Positions 1 through 9,868 of a DNA stretch of 64,000 nucleotides are shown one piece after another. This stretch comes from Ichthyenterobacterium magnum. GTDB lineage: Bacteria > Bacteroidota > Bacteroidia > Flavobacteriales > Flavobacteriaceae. The position numbers were made by a program, and so were the translations under genes. The notes under the pieces were generated by a model. The model did not search any database. It saw only the letters and a program-made list of their open reading frames with translations, and had not been told where the DNA came from. Each line of letters starts with the position of its first letter. The stretch's first letter is position 1. The stretch is taken from assembly GCF_003610635.1 (NCBI RefSeq), contig NZ_RAQJ01000002.1, positions 310,001-374,000 on the forward strand, read 5' to 3'.

Positions 1-551
1 AAACAGGTTTAGTAGCAGAGCAATTGTTAGTTCGTGTTTTGCAAAGAGCTAAAGAGTTAACAAATTCTGGAGTAAAATTATGCTGTAGTCCAGCGTTGAG
101 TTATTTTTTAGACAATGAAATTTCTGTAAGTAATTTTGATAAAAGCACATTAGATATTTTTTCAAGACTTGATGATACAGATATTGTTGCAGCCATGAAA
201 GAATGGCAATATCAAGACGATTTTGTAATCAGTAACCTCTGCAGTATGATTATTAATAGAGATTTACTAAAAATTAAAGTTAAAAACAAACCTATTAAAA
301 AAGAGCTATTAAATAAGCATATTAAAAGATTAGTAGATACCTATAATATTACAAAAAAAGAGGCTGCATATTTTGTGTTTAACGATAAAATTTCTAATCA
401 AGCCTATCAAGCAAAAACACAGCACATAAACATTCTTCAGAAAACAGGAAAGGTTGTCGATATCACTAAGGCTTCAGGGCAATTTAATATTAAAGCACTT
501 TCAAAACCAGTAACTAAATATTATATCTGTTATCCTAAAGAAAAACTTTAA
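1..551 (+). CDS. HD-domain phosphohydrolase, C-terminal part (cut by window edge)
   Basis: The reading frame is open from the first bases of the window (codons in phase with base 3) and ends at 551, so this is the 3' end of a longer gene; the TTG at 24 lies inside it and is not a start. The visible 180 or so residues are helical and lysine-rich and resemble the C-terminal region of flavobacterial SAMHD1/YdhJ-like HD phosphohydrolases, which sit just upstream of lpxD in related genomes. The HD metal-binding motif itself is outside the window, so the family call rests on the tail and on gene order. The stop is 24 bases from lpxD, suggesting co-transcription. Confidence 0.6.
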   Translation, partial: TGLVAEQLLVRVLQRAKELTNSGVKLCCSPALSYFLDNEISVSNFDKSTLDIFSRLDDTDIVAAMKEWQYQDDFVISNLCSMIINRDLLKIKVKNKPIKKELLNKHIKRLVDTYNITKKEAAYFVFNDKISNQAYQAKTQHINILQKTGKVVDITKASGQFNIKALSKPVTKYYICYPKEKL

Positions 552-562
552 CACATTTTTCA

Positions 563-570
563 TACTTTTG
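563..570 (+). promoter_or_regulatory. Possible -7 element before lpxD
   Basis: TACTTTTG fits TAnnTTTG exactly, but it ends only 5 bases before the lpxD ATG and no TTG is visible at the -33 position, so use would give an almost leaderless transcript. It may be chance in AT-rich DNA. Confidence 0.2.
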
Positions 571-575
571 CGAGG

Positions 576-1604
576 ATGAATTTTACAGCAGAACAAATAG
601 CAGGAATTTTAGAAGGTGATATTGTTGGTAACCCAAACGTTGAAGTTTCTAAGCTTTCAAAAATTGAAGAAGGTACTCAAGGCTCACTAACATTTTTAGC
701 TAACCCAAAATACACGTCTTTTATATATTCTACTAAAGCATCGATAACTATTGTAAATAAGAGTTTCGAGCCAGAAGATAGAATCGAGACTACACTTATA
801 AAAGTAGAAGATGCCTATAAGTCATTTTCAAAACTTTTAGAATATTATAATCAAGTTAAGCTTAACAAATCTGGTATTGAAGACCCATCGTTTATTTCTA
901 AATCTTCAAAACTTGGAGAAAATATCTACGTAGGAGCATTTACATATATTGGTAATAATGTTACAATTGGAGATAATGTAAAAATTTTTCCAAATACTTA
1001 TATTGGAGATAATGTTACTATTGGCAATAATACCATTGTATTTTCTGGAGCAAAAATTTATTCAGAATGTGTTATTGGAAATCAATGTGTTATTAACTCA
1101 GGAGCAATTATAGGAGCTGATGGTTTTGGTTTTACACCAAACGAAAAAGGTGAGTATAGTAAAGTACCACAAATAGGTAATGTAATTATAGAAGACTTTG
1201 TAGATATTGGTGCTGCTACTACAATAGACAGAGCAACACTTGGGTCTACAGTAATTAGAAAAGGTGTAAAGTTAGATAACCAAATACAGATTGCACATAA
1301 TGTAGAAATAGGAAAGAATACTGTAATTGCAGCTCAAACTGGTATAGCAGGATCTACCAAAATTGGTAAGAATTGTCAAATAGGAGGTCAAGTAGGTATT
1401 GTTGGGCACATAACTATAGGTGATAATGTAAAAATTCAAGCGCAATCTGGCATTGGTAGAAATGTAAAGGATAATGAAGTTTTACAAGGCTCTCCAGCTT
1501 TATCTTATGGAGATTATAATAAGTCTTATGTATACTTTAAAAACCTACCAAAGATTGCAAAAACTATAAATGATTTAGAAAAAAAAGTAAATGGCAATAA
1601 TTAA
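576..1604 (+). CDS. lpxD: UDP-3-O-(3-hydroxyacyl)glucosamine N-acyltransferase LpxD
   Basis: Third step of lipid A synthesis: transfers a 3-hydroxyacyl chain from acyl carrier protein to the 2-amino group of UDP-3-O-acylglucosamine. At 342 residues it has the full family length: an N-terminal uridine-binding domain (about 1-100) and a left-handed beta-helix built of hexapeptide repeats of the type [12 protein letters not shown] (about 105-300), ending in a short helical tail. The catalytic histidine is H241 in the segment [11 protein letters not shown]. The 3' end overlaps lpxC/fabZ by 14 bases, so translation is probably coupled. It is the canonical LpxD of the window; a shorter paralogue lies at 4414-5349. 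Confidence 0.95.
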   Translation: MNFTAEQIAGILEGDIVGNPNVEVSKLSKIEEGTQGSLTFLANPKYTSFIYSTKASITIVNKSFEPEDRIETTLIKVEDAYKSFSKLLEYYNQVKLNKSGIEDPSFISKSSKLGENIYVGAFTYIGNNVTIGDNVKIFPNTYIGDNVTIGNNTIVFSGAKIYSECVIGNQCVINSGAIIGADGFGFTPNEKGEYSKVPQIGNVIIEDFVDIGAATTIDRATLGSTVIRKGVKLDNQIQIAHNVEIGKNTVIAAQTGIAGSTKIGKNCQIGGQVGIVGHITIGDNVKIQAQSGIGRNVKDNEVLQGSPALSYGDYNKSYVYFKNLPKIAKTINDLEKKVNGNN

Positions 1605-2997
1605 AACAGACGTTAAGCAAAAAACCATTAAAAAGGAGGTTTCGTTAACTGGTGTTGGTTTACATACAGGAAAAAATGTTACACTCACGTTTTGTCCTGC
1701 TCCAGCTAATTCTGGATTTGCTTTTAAAAGAATAGATTTAGAAGGCTCTCCTGTTATTGAGGCTGATGCAAATTATGTAACTAATACACAACGAGGAACT
1801 TGTCTTGAAAAAAATGGCGTTACAATTCAAACTTCAGAGCATGTGCTTGCAGCTTTAGTAGGTTTAGATATAGATAATGCTATAATAGAACTTAATGCAT
1901 CAGAACCACCAATAATGGATGGTTCTTCAAAATTCTTTGTTGAAGCTTTAGAAGAAGCAACAATTATTGAGTTAGATGATTTTAGGGAAGAATATGTTGT
2001 TTCAGATGTTATTTCATATATAGATGAAGAATCTGGTAGCGAAATATTAGTCATGCCTGCTAAAGAATACCAAGTAACGACTATGGTAGATTTTGGTACT
2101 AAAGTATTAGGAACTCAAAATGCAAACTTAAATCACATTAGTGATTTTAAAAATAGTATAGCAGACTCTAGAACTTTTAGTTTTTTACATGAAATAGAAA
2201 TGCTTTTAGAACATGGTTTAATAAAAGGAGGAGACCTTAATAATGCCATCGTTTATGTTGATAAAGAATTATCACCAGAAACGATGGAAAAACTTAAAGT
2301 AGCATTTAAAAAAGATACTATTGCCATTAAACCAAATGGTATTTTAGACAACCTTACATTGCATCACCCAAACGAAGCTGCAAGACACAAACTACTAGAT
2401 GTTATAGGTGATTTAGCTTTAATTAGAACAAGAATAAGAGGTAAAATTATTGCCAATAAACCTGGTCATTTTGTAAATACACAGTTTGCAAAAAAAATGT
2501 CTAAAATTATTAAAAACGAAAGAAGAAACAATGTCCCTAATGTAGATTTGAATCAAGAACCATTAATGGATGTGAATCAAATCATGGATATGTTACCTCA
2601 TAGACAACCTTTTTTATTGTTAGATAAGGTTTTTGAAATTACAGACTCAGGTGTGATTGGTATGAAAAACGTGACCATGAATGAGCCATTTTTTGCAGGT
2701 CATTTTCCTGGTGCTCCTGTAATGCCAGGTGTTTTAATTGTTGAAGCAATGGCGCAAACAGGAGGAATTCTTGTGTTAAGCACTGTACCAGACCCAGAAA
2801 ACTATCTAACATTTTTTATGAAGATTGATAAAGTAAAGTTTAAGAAAAAAGTTGTACCTGGAGATACTTTAATTTTTAAATGTGACCTAATAACACCAAT
2901 ACGTAGAGGGATTTGCCATATGCAAGGTTATGCGTATGCAAATGGTAAGCTTTGTGCCGAAGCAGAATTAATGGCGCAAATATCAAAAGTAAAATAA
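1591..2997 (+). CDS. lpxC/fabZ: Bifunctional UDP-3-O-acyl-GlcNAc deacetylase / 3-hydroxyacyl-ACP dehydratase (LpxC-FabZ fusion)
   Basis: A 468-residue fusion. Residues 1-310 are LpxC, the zinc-dependent committed step of lipid A synthesis: zinc ligands H84 (in TSEHVLAAL), H266 and D270 (HKLLDVIGD), and the catalytic histidine H293 (GHFVNTQF). Residues 325-468 are FabZ, the hotdog dehydratase of fatty acid elongation: [10 protein letters not shown] starts at 336 and the catalytic pair is H371 ([12 protein letters not shown]) and E385. Both halves draw on the 3-hydroxyacyl-ACP pool, so fusion fixes their ratio. This fusion is typical of Bacteroidota. It starts inside the last codons of lpxD and is followed by lpxA 10 bases later. 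Confidence 0.97.
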   Translation: MAIIKTDVKQKTIKKEVSLTGVGLHTGKNVTLTFCPAPANSGFAFKRIDLEGSPVIEADANYVTNTQRGTCLEKNGVTIQTSEHVLAALVGLDIDNAIIELNASEPPIMDGSSKFFVEALEEATIIELDDFREEYVVSDVISYIDEESGSEILVMPAKEYQVTTMVDFGTKVLGTQNANLNHISDFKNSIADSRTFSFLHEIEMLLEHGLIKGGDLNNAIVYVDKELSPETMEKLKVAFKKDTIAIKPNGILDNLTLHHPNEAARHKLLDVIGDLALIRTRIRGKIIANKPGHFVNTQFAKKMSKIIKNERRNNVPNVDLNQEPLMDVNQIMDMLPHRQPFLLLDKVFEITDSGVIGMKNVTMNEPFFAGHFPGAPVMPGVLIVEAMAQTGGILVLSTVPDPENYLTFFMKIDKVKFKKKVVPGDTLIFKCDLITPIRRGICHMQGYAYANGKLCAEAELMAQISKVK

Positions 2998-3007
2998 ATA
3001 CTAAGAA

Positions 3008-3793
3008 ATGAATCAACCTTTAGCTTATGTACATCCTGGCGCAAAAATTGCTAAGAATGTAGTAATAGAACCTTTTACAACCATATATAATAATGTAACT
3101 ATTGGCCAAGGCACTTGGATAGGAAGTAATGTTACTATTATGGAAGGTGCTCGAATAGGAGAAAATTGTAATATTTTTCCCGGTTCAGTGATTTCTGCTG
3201 TACCGCAAGATTTAAAATATAGAGATGAAGATACACTTACTGTAATTGGCAACAATGTTACTATACGTGAATGTGTTACTATAAACAGAGGTACAACAGA
3301 CAGGATGAAAACAGTTATTGGTAACAATTGTCTTATTATGGCATATTGCCATGTAGCTCACGATTGTATTGTTGGTAACAATTGTATTTTTTCTAATAAT
3401 AGCACGTTAGCAGGACACATAACAGTTGGTGATTATGTGGTTTTAGCAGGCATGACTGCAGTACATCAGTTTTGTTCTATAGGCAATCATGCCTTTGTTA
3501 CTGGAGGTTCTTTAGTTCGTAAAGATGTTCCTCCGTTTGTGAAAGCAGCAAGAGAACCATTGTCGTATGTAGGGATTAACTCTGTTGGATTAAGACGAAG
3601 AGGTTTTAGTACAGAAAAAATTAGAGAAGTTCAAGATATTTATAGAATTCTTTATCAAAAAAATTATAATAACACCCAAGCATCAGATTTAATTGAAGCA
3701 GAAATGGAAGCAACTCCAGAGCGTGATGAAATCCTACAGTTTATCAAAAATTCGCATCGCGGAATAATGAAAGGATATTTTAAATCAAATTAA
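3008..3793 (+). CDS. lpxA: Acyl-ACP--UDP-N-acetylglucosamine O-acyltransferase LpxA
   Basis: First step of lipid A synthesis, cytoplasmic homotrimer. The 261 residues form a left-handed beta-helix (about 5-190: repeats such as IGQGTW, IGNNVT, VGNNCI) and a C-terminal helical domain. The general-base histidine is H118 in CHVAHDC, matching H125 of the E. coli enzyme. Length equals the family norm. It is the last lipid A gene of the lpxD-lpxC/fabZ-lpxA run; efp follows after 47 bases. Confidence 0.96.
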   Translation: MNQPLAYVHPGAKIAKNVVIEPFTTIYNNVTIGQGTWIGSNVTIMEGARIGENCNIFPGSVISAVPQDLKYRDEDTLTVIGNNVTIRECVTINRGTTDRMKTVIGNNCLIMAYCHVAHDCIVGNNCIFSNNSTLAGHITVGDYVVLAGMTAVHQFCSIGNHAFVTGGSLVRKDVPPFVKAAREPLSYVGINSVGLRRRGFSTEKIREVQDIYRILYQKNYNNTQASDLIEAEMEATPERDEILQFIKNSHRGIMKGYFKSN

Positions 3794-3840
3794 ATTTAGA
3801 CAACTAACGTCTTAACGAATAACAACTTAATAATTAAAAA

Positions 3841-4407
3841 ATGGCAAGCACATCAGATATTAGAAACGGATTATGCATTAGATATAATCATGATATTTTT
3901 AAAATAATTGAATTTTTACACGTAAAACCTGGTAAAGGACCAGCTTTTGTAAGAACAAAACTCAAAAGTGTTACTACAGGAAAAGTTATTGATAACACAT
4001 TTTCTGCTGGACATAAAATTGAAGATGTACGTGTAGAAACACATAAATTTCAATTCTTATATCATGATGGAGAGTTTTTCCATTTTATGAATACAGAAGA
4101 CTATAGTCAAATACAATTATTAGAAACAGCATTAGATAGACCAGAATTAATGAAAGAAGGCGAAGTTGTAACTGTAATTATAAATACAGAAGATAATGCA
4201 CCGCTTTCTGTTGAGATGCCAGCAAGTGTTATTTTAGAAGTTACGGCAACAGAGCCAGGAGTAAAAGGGAATACTGCTACAAACGCAACAAAACCAGCAA
4301 CTGTAGAAACTGGAGCAACTGTAAATGTGCCTTTATTTATTAACGAAGGTGATAAAATTAAAGTTGAAACTGAAAAAGGAACTTATAAAGAACGTATTAA
4401 AGAATAA
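3841..4407 (+). CDS. efp: Translation elongation factor P
   Basis: Ribosome-binding factor that relieves stalling at proline stretches. The 188 residues cover the three beta-domains; the tip loop of domain I reads VKPGKGPAF with the modifiable lysine at K32. The proline right after KG (PGKGP) resembles the EF-P subfamily described in Actinobacteria that works with an unmodified lysine; no EpmA/EpmB or YmfI gene is visible nearby. The C-terminal third carries a Thr/Ala-rich stretch before the conserved GDKIKVET. It sits between lpxA and a second lpxD-like gene; the next start is 6 bases after its stop. Confidence 0.96.
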   Translation: MASTSDIRNGLCIRYNHDIFKIIEFLHVKPGKGPAFVRTKLKSVTTGKVIDNTFSAGHKIEDVRVETHKFQFLYHDGEFFHFMNTEDYSQIQLLETALDRPELMKEGEVVTVIINTEDNAPLSVEMPASVILEVTATEPGVKGNTATNATKPATVETGATVNVPLFINEGDKIKVETEKGTYKERIKE

Positions 4408-4413
4408 ATTAAA

Positions 4414-5349
4414 TTGAAGTTCCCTAAAACACATACATTAAAAGAGATAGCAAAAATAATCAACGTAAATTACGTTGGTGATGACAATTTTCCTGTGCTT
4501 GGTATGAATGAAATTCATGTTGTAGAACCTGGGGATATTGTCTTTGTGGATCACCCAAAATATTATGACAAAGCGCTAGATTCTGCTGCAACAATAGTGC
4601 TTATAAACAAAAAAGTTGATTGTCCAGAAGGAAAGGCACTACTAATAAGCGATGACCCTTTTAGAGATTTTAATAAATTAACACTTCATTTTAAACCATT
4701 TCAACCCTCAAGTTCAGCAATCTCAAGCTCAGCTAAGATTGGAGATAATACTACAATTCAGCCAAATTGCTTCATTGGCAATAATGTTGTTATTGGTAAT
4801 AATTGTACTATTCATTCTAATGTAAATATATATGACAATACAGTTATTGGAGATAATGTAACTATTCATGCAGGAGCCGTTTTAGGAGCAAGTGCATTTT
4901 ACTATAAAAACAGACCTGAAAGCTACGACCAACTGCTATCAGGAGGTAGAGTTGTAATTGAAGATAATGTAGATATAGGAGCTTTGTGTACCATTGATAA
5001 AGGTGTCACAGCAGATACTATTATTGGAGAAGGTTCTAAATTAGATAATCAAATACAAATTGGGCATGACACTGTAATAGGAAAAAAATGCTTAATTGCA
5101 TCTCAAGTAGGTATAGCTGGTTGTGTTATTGTTGAAGATGAAGTTATAATTTGGGGGCAAGTTGGTATTACTAGCGGAATTACAATTGGAAAAAAAGCTG
5201 TAATTTCTGCAAAAGCAGGTGTTAGTAAATCACTTGAAGGAAATAAAAGTTATTTTGGAGTACCGGCTGATGATTTTCGAAGTAAGTACAAAGAAATAGC
5301 TGCAATCAAAAAGATTCCTGAAATTCTTGAAAAACTTAAAAATTTATAA
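4414..5349 (+). CDS. Second LpxD-like acyltransferase
   Basis: 311 residues with an LpxD-type N-terminal domain (about 1-95) and a hexapeptide beta-helix (about 105-295). The histidine equivalent to the LpxD catalytic base is kept: H218 in NQIQIGHDTVIG. It is about 30 residues shorter than the canonical LpxD at 576-1604, with a shorter central region and C-terminal tail. The start is TTG, 6 bases after efp; no ATG occurs upstream in frame. A paralogue in this position (between efp and sucD) is familiar in Flavobacteriaceae. It may act on a different sugar-nucleotide or acyl chain, but the sequence alone does not show the substrate. Confidence 0.85.
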   Translation: MKFPKTHTLKEIAKIINVNYVGDDNFPVLGMNEIHVVEPGDIVFVDHPKYYDKALDSAATIVLINKKVDCPEGKALLISDDPFRDFNKLTLHFKPFQPSSSAISSSAKIGDNTTIQPNCFIGNNVVIGNNCTIHSNVNIYDNTVIGDNVTIHAGAVLGASAFYYKNRPESYDQLLSGGRVVIEDNVDIGALCTIDKGVTADTIIGEGSKLDNQIQIGHDTVIGKKCLIASQVGIAGCVIVEDEVIIWGQVGITSGITIGKKAVISAKAGVSKSLEGNKSYFGVPADDFRSKYKEIAAIKKIPEILEKLKNL

Positions 5350-5754
5350 ATGACTGCAAAAGAAGTTGCCAGAGCATTTTATGATTTAGATTTAGTAAAA
5401 GATACTAACGCTATTTCTCATTTTCATCCTGAATGTGAATTACAATGGAATAGCACTAAAGGGTTTACTACTTTTAATTATAAAGGCATAAAAAATATGT
5501 TAGAAGGTGTTCAAAACTCTTTTTTATCTTTTAAATACAGGCTAAGTCACCTATTAGAAGATGACAATATAATTACTGCTAGATATACTATTTATGTAAC
5601 AGCTATTGAAACACCAGATATGGAACAACCTTTGGCACATTTTATTTCTATTTGGCATGTAAAAGAAGGTAAATTATTTAAAGGTTTCGAGATTAGTCAG
5701 CAAGTAGACGAAAGTGTCTCTAGTATAAATTCTTATTCAGAAATAAAAGTATAA
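5350..5754 (+). CDS. NTF2-like / SnoaL-fold protein
   Basis: 134 residues with the pattern of a nuclear-transport-factor-2-like fold: an N-terminal helix (AKEVARAFYDLDLV), then strands with HFHPECELQWNS, a central TARYTIYVTA and IWHVKEGKLFKGFEIS. Many such proteins are small-molecule binding or isomerase-type proteins, but no specific activity can be assigned. The ATG directly follows the stop of the lpxD-like gene (taaatg), so it is translated from the same message and may serve the same pathway. Confidence 0.7.
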   Translation: MTAKEVARAFYDLDLVKDTNAISHFHPECELQWNSTKGFTTFNYKGIKNMLEGVQNSFLSFKYRLSHLLEDDNIITARYTIYVTAIETPDMEQPLAHFISIWHVKEGKLFKGFEISQQVDESVSSINSYSEIKV

Positions 5755-5782
5755 AAGACTTTAAAAATAGATGGCAAAAAAC

Positions 5783-5790
5783 TATTTTTG
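5783..5790 (+). promoter_or_regulatory. Bacteroidota-type -7 element for sucD
   Basis: TATTTTTG (TAnnTTTG) lies 33 bases before the sucD ATG, giving a leader of about 27 bases. The -33 TTG is weak (TTT around 5760). The TTG at 5788, which could be taken as a longer start, is part of this element. Confidence 0.45.
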
Positions 5791-5823
5791 TCACGTTTTA
5801 AAAACATAAAAAAACAAACACAA

Positions 5824-6696
5824 ATGAGCGTTTTAGTAAATAAAGATTCAAAAATTATAGTTCAAGGTTTTACAGGTAGCGAAGGGACATTTCATGCTGG
5901 GCAAATGATTGAATACGGAACAAATGTTGTTGGAGGTGTAACTCCAGGTAAAGGAGGTCAAACACACTTAGACAAACCTGTATTTAATACTGTTGAAGAT
6001 GCTGTAAAACAAGTAGGAGCAGATACTACAATCATTTTTGTACCACCTGCTTTTGCTGCTGATGCAATAATGGAAGCTGCAGATGCAGGGATTAAAGTGA
6101 TTATCACAATTACTGAAGGGATTCCAGTTGCAGATATGATTAAAGCTTCAGACTATATAAAAGGAAAAGAATGTCGCTTAATTGGGCCAAATTGCCCAGG
6201 TGTTATCACTCCAGATGAAGCAAAAGTTGGTATCATGCCAGGCTTTGTATTTAAAAAAGGAAAAGTAGGTATTGTTTCAAAATCAGGAACATTAACTTAT
6301 GAAGCTGCCGATCAAGTTGTAAAACAAGGTTTAGGTATAACTACAGCAATTGGTATTGGTGGAGATCCAATTATTGGGACGACAACTAAAGAAGCAGTAG
6401 AATTGTTAATCAATGACCCAGAAACAGAAGCAGTTGTTATGATAGGTGAGATTGGAGGTCAGTTAGAAGCAGATGCAGCTAATTGGTATAAAGCTAGCGG
6501 AAGCAAAAAACCAGTTGTTGGTTTTATTGCTGGCGAAACAGCGCCTGCTGGACGTACAATGGGACATGCTGGCGCAATTGTAGGAGGTAGTGATGATACT
6601 GCACAAGCAAAAAAGAAAATAATGAGAAGCTGCGGAATTCATGTTGTAGATTCACCAGCAGAAATTGGTAAAAAAATAGCTGAAGTTTTAGGCTAA
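5824..6696 (+). CDS. sucD: Succinate--CoA ligase (ADP/GDP-forming) alpha subunit
   Basis: TCA-cycle enzyme subunit that binds CoA and carries the phosphohistidine. The ATG at 5824 gives 290 residues beginning [10 protein letters not shown], the usual family length; a longer version from TTG 5788 would add an unsupported lysine-rich tail overlapping the promoter. CoA-binding Rossmann motif [11 protein letters not shown] near the N-terminus, IGPNCPGVI in the middle, and the phosphohistidine loop GHAGAIVGG near the C-terminus. The beta subunit gene sucC is not adjacent. A strong terminator follows. Confidence 0.96.
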   Translation: MSVLVNKDSKIIVQGFTGSEGTFHAGQMIEYGTNVVGGVTPGKGGQTHLDKPVFNTVEDAVKQVGADTTIIFVPPAFAADAIMEAADAGIKVIITITEGIPVADMIKASDYIKGKECRLIGPNCPGVITPDEAKVGIMPGFVFKKGKVGIVSKSGTLTYEAADQVVKQGLGITTAIGIGGDPIIGTTTKEAVELLINDPETEAVVMIGEIGGQLEADAANWYKASGSKKPVVGFIAGETAPAGRTMGHAGAIVGGSDDTAQAKKKIMRSCGIHVVDSPAEIGKKIAEVLG

Positions 6697-6733
6697 AATT
6701 TTGTTAAAGTATATACAAAACTATCACGTTATC

Positions 6734-6771
6734 ATTCCGTTGGCTGTATTTTAGTCAACGGAATTTTTTTT
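6734..6771 (+). terminator. Rho-independent terminator after sucD
   Basis: A 12-base stem (6734-6745 with 6753-6764, one G-U pair) around a 7-base loop, followed by a T run. It ends the lpxD-to-sucD operon. Confidence 0.85.
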
Positions 6772-6790
6772 AACTATAATCAATCTAAAA

Positions 6791-9760
6791 ATGAAACACT
6801 TAAAAGTACTGTTATTACTTACTGTAGTTGCTTTTTTCTACAATTGTAAAACAGAAAAAAGCACAGAATTAGCTTATGCAGTAGAATCTCATAATGATGC
6901 AAATGGCATTAGTTATGAAACTGTAGGCAATGACCCAACAGGTTTACGATTATACACTTTAGATAACGGCCTTAAAGTATATTTAAGTAAAAATAACGAC
7001 GAACCAAAAATTCAAACGTATATAGCCGTAAGAGCTGGTTCAAATTATGACCCAAAAGAATCTACAGGATTAGCACACTATCTAGAACATATGGTGTTTA
7101 AAGGGACAAGTAAAATTGGTACTTTAGATTGGGAAAAAGAAAAACAACATCTAGATCAAATCTCAATTTTGTATGAACAGCATAGAGCAGAAAATAATCC
7201 AGCAAAAAAATTAGAACTTTATAAAAAAATTGATGAAGTATCTTTAGAAGCTTCAAAATACAGCGTTGCTAATGAGTATGATAAAATGACAAGCTCGCTT
7301 GGAGCAACAGGAACTAACGCTCATACTTGGTTTGAAGAAACAGTATATAAAAATAAAATCCCAGCTAATGAACTTGGTAAATGGTTAGCTTTAGAAAAAG
7401 AGCGTTTTGGAGAATTAGTCTTACGTTTGTTTCATACAGAGCTAGAAGCTGTTTTCGAAGAGTTTAACAGAGGACAAGACAATGATGGTAGAAAGCGTTA
7501 TGCCGCTATGCTTAGAGGATTGTTTCCAAACCATCCATATGGTCAACAATCTACAATAGGAATTGCAGAACACTTAAAAAACCCATCTCTTGTTGATATT
7601 AATAATTACTTCAATAAATATTATGTGCCAAATAATATGGCAATGGTATTAGTTGGTGATTTAGATTTTGATGAAACCATCAATAAAGTAAATGAGACTT
7701 TTGGAAAATTAAAAAAGAAAGAAGTAATTCATCCAACACTTCCTAAAGAAGAACCAATTACGTCTCCAGTTATAAACGAAGTTTTTGGCCCAACTGCAGA
7801 AAGTATTTCTATTGCATTTAGATCTCAAGGCGTAAATACCGAAGATCAAAAACTTATGACACTTGCTGATATGATTTTAGCAAACGGTAATGCAGGTTTA
7901 ATAGACTTAAACTTAAATCAAAAACAAATTGTACAAAGAGCTGGCTGTTCTCCAACATTTTTAAATGATTATGGCTACCATTCATTTAGTGGTTCACCAA
8001 AAGAAGGACAAAGTTTAGATGAAGTTAAAGATTTGTTATTGGCTCAAATTGAAAAACTTAAAAAAGGTGAGTTTGAAGATTGGATGATTGATGCTGTTGT
8101 AAACGATTTAAAATTAAGTCAAACACAACAATATGAAAACAGTACAGCTTTAGCTTCTATGTATTATAATGCATTTATACATCATGAAGATTGGGCTAAC
8201 AAAGTGAAGTTTTTAGATGATTTAAAAAAGATATCAAAACAAGAATTAGTAGATTTTGCTAATCGTTTTTACAAAGACAACTATGTTGTAACATACAAAC
8301 GTCAAGGCGAAGACAAATCTATTGTAAAAGTTGCAAACCCTGGTATTACTCCAGTTCATGTTAATAGAGATAAAAGCTCTCAATACATGCAAGACTTCAA
8401 TAAAATTCAGTCTGAACCATTACAACCTAAATTTGTAGATTATAAAAAAGAAATCAAAGCTTCTAAACTTGATAACGGTATTGAAGTTTCTTATATAGAA
8501 AATGAGTTAAATGATTTATTTGATTTAAATATCATTTTTGATATGGGAAGTGATAATGACAAGAAATTAGGCATAGCTGTTGGCTATATGGAGTATTTAG
8601 GAACAGATAAGTATACAGCAGAAGAAATTAAAAAAGAATTCTACAAACTAGGAATTGATTACTACGTTAATTCTGGTGCCGAAAAATCTTATGTTGGTTT
8701 AAACGGTTTAAAAGAGAATCTGCCTAAAGGTTTAGAACTATTAGAACATGTATGGTCTAATGCAATTCCAAATCAAGAAGCCTATGATAGTTACGTGGAC
8801 CAAATCATAAAAGGTAGACAAAACGGAAAGACACAAAAAGGGAATATTCTTTATGGTGGTTTAATGAACTATGGTAAATATGGTGAAAATTCTCGTTTGA
8901 GAAACATTATGCAAGTCAATGAATTAAAATCCATTAACCCTCAACAATTAGTTGATATGGTTAAAGATTTAAAAAACTATAAGCAGCGTATTTTTTATTA
9001 CGGAAAAGATATAGATGCAGCCTTAACTGCATTAAACACAAACCATATAGTGCCAAGCGAATTGAAAAATTACTCTGAGCCTATGGTTTATAATGAAAAA
9101 GAAACTGGTGGTAATGTGTACTTTGTAGATTTTGATATGGTACAATCTGAAATGTTATTTCTTGCAAAAGGAGAACCTTTTAAAGCTGAAAACATGGCAG
9201 CTTCAACATTATTTAACACCTATTTTGGTGGTGGTTTATCATCAATTGTTTTTCAAGAGATTAGAGAATCTAAGTCATTAGCATATTCTGCATGGTCTAG
9301 CTATTCTAACGCATCTAAAAAAGACGATTCAAATTATGTAATGGCATATATTGGTACACAAGCAAATAAAATGCCTCAAGCTGTTGAAGCTATGATGGAG
9401 TTAATGACTAATATGCCAGAAGCAGAAGAGCAATTTAATGCAGCTAAAGAAGCAACGCTTAAAAAACTAGCTGCGCAACGTATTACTAAGTCTAATATAT
9501 TTTGGAATTATGAACGTCTTCAAAAATTAGGAATAGATAATGATAATAGAGAAGAGATGTATAATACGATTAAAGATATGACTATGGAAGACCTTAGAAA
9601 TTTCTTTAATACAAATATTAAAGGAGAAAACTATAACGTTATGGTTATAGGTAATAAAAATGATATCGACTTTAATTCATTAAACAAGCTAGGTAAAGTA
9701 CAAGAAATGGACGTCGATTATCTATTTAATTACGAAAAACCTGAAGATATAAAACTATAA
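6791..9760 (+). CDS. M16 (insulinase/pitrilysin) family zinc peptidase, lipoprotein
   Basis: A 989-residue exported peptidase. The N-terminus is a lipoprotein signal with C19 after VVAFFYN, so it is likely anchored to a membrane facing the periplasm. The inverted zinc motif HxxEH is H96-Y-L-E99-H100, and the downstream acidic ligand is expected in ELEAVFEEFNR. The two-lobed M16 plan is complete: an active N-terminal lobe (about 45-520) and an inactive partner lobe (about 550-985) with the R/Y-containing IRESKSLAYSAWS. An inserted helical segment of about 60 residues follows HYLEHM. It probably degrades short peptides. It stands alone between two terminators. Confidence 0.9.
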   Translation: MKHLKVLLLLTVVAFFYNCKTEKSTELAYAVESHNDANGISYETVGNDPTGLRLYTLDNGLKVYLSKNNDEPKIQTYIAVRAGSNYDPKESTGLAHYLEHMVFKGTSKIGTLDWEKEKQHLDQISILYEQHRAENNPAKKLELYKKIDEVSLEASKYSVANEYDKMTSSLGATGTNAHTWFEETVYKNKIPANELGKWLALEKERFGELVLRLFHTELEAVFEEFNRGQDNDGRKRYAAMLRGLFPNHPYGQQSTIGIAEHLKNPSLVDINNYFNKYYVPNNMAMVLVGDLDFDETINKVNETFGKLKKKEVIHPTLPKEEPITSPVINEVFGPTAESISIAFRSQGVNTEDQKLMTLADMILANGNAGLIDLNLNQKQIVQRAGCSPTFLNDYGYHSFSGSPKEGQSLDEVKDLLLAQIEKLKKGEFEDWMIDAVVNDLKLSQTQQYENSTALASMYYNAFIHHEDWANKVKFLDDLKKISKQELVDFANRFYKDNYVVTYKRQGEDKSIVKVANPGITPVHVNRDKSSQYMQDFNKIQSEPLQPKFVDYKKEIKASKLDNGIEVSYIENELNDLFDLNIIFDMGSDNDKKLGIAVGYMEYLGTDKYTAEEIKKEFYKLGIDYYVNSGAEKSYVGLNGLKENLPKGLELLEHVWSNAIPNQEAYDSYVDQIIKGRQNGKTQKGNILYGGLMNYGKYGENSRLRNIMQVNELKSINPQQLVDMVKDLKNYKQRIFYYGKDIDAALTALNTNHIVPSELKNYSEPMVYNEKETGGNVYFVDFDMVQSEMLFLAKGEPFKAENMAASTLFNTYFGGGLSSIVFQEIRESKSLAYSAWSSYSNASKKDDSNYVMAYIGTQANKMPQAVEAMMELMTNMPEAEEQFNAAKEATLKKLAAQRITKSNIFWNYERLQKLGIDNDNREEMYNTIKDMTMEDLRNFFNTNIKGENYNVMVIGNKNDIDFNSLNKLGKVQEMDVDYLFNYEKPEDIKL

Positions 9761-9780
9761 AATTGCATATCGCACTGTTA

Positions 9781-9811
9781 AAAACCTCACAAGATTTTGT
9801 GAGGTTTTTTT
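9781..9811 (+). terminator. Rho-independent terminator after M16 peptidase gene
   Basis: Perfect 12-base stem (9781-9792 with 9797-9808), loop GATT, then a T run to 9811. Confidence 0.9.
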
Positions 9812-9833
9812 ATTTCATGCAACTTGTAATTGC

Positions 9834-9841
9834 TATATTTG
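9834..9841 (+). promoter_or_regulatory. -7 promoter element for fabG operon
   Basis: TATATTTG matches TAnnTTTG and lies 28 bases before the fabG ATG, just after the preceding terminator. No clear -33 TTG at the right distance. Confidence 0.5.
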
Positions 9842-9868
9842 ATGTACAACTAATCACAAATTACAGGC

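Noticed and set aside
5788-5823. TTG start adding 12 residues to sucD
   Set aside because: Overlaps the -7 element; the ATG at 5824 gives the normal 290 residues.
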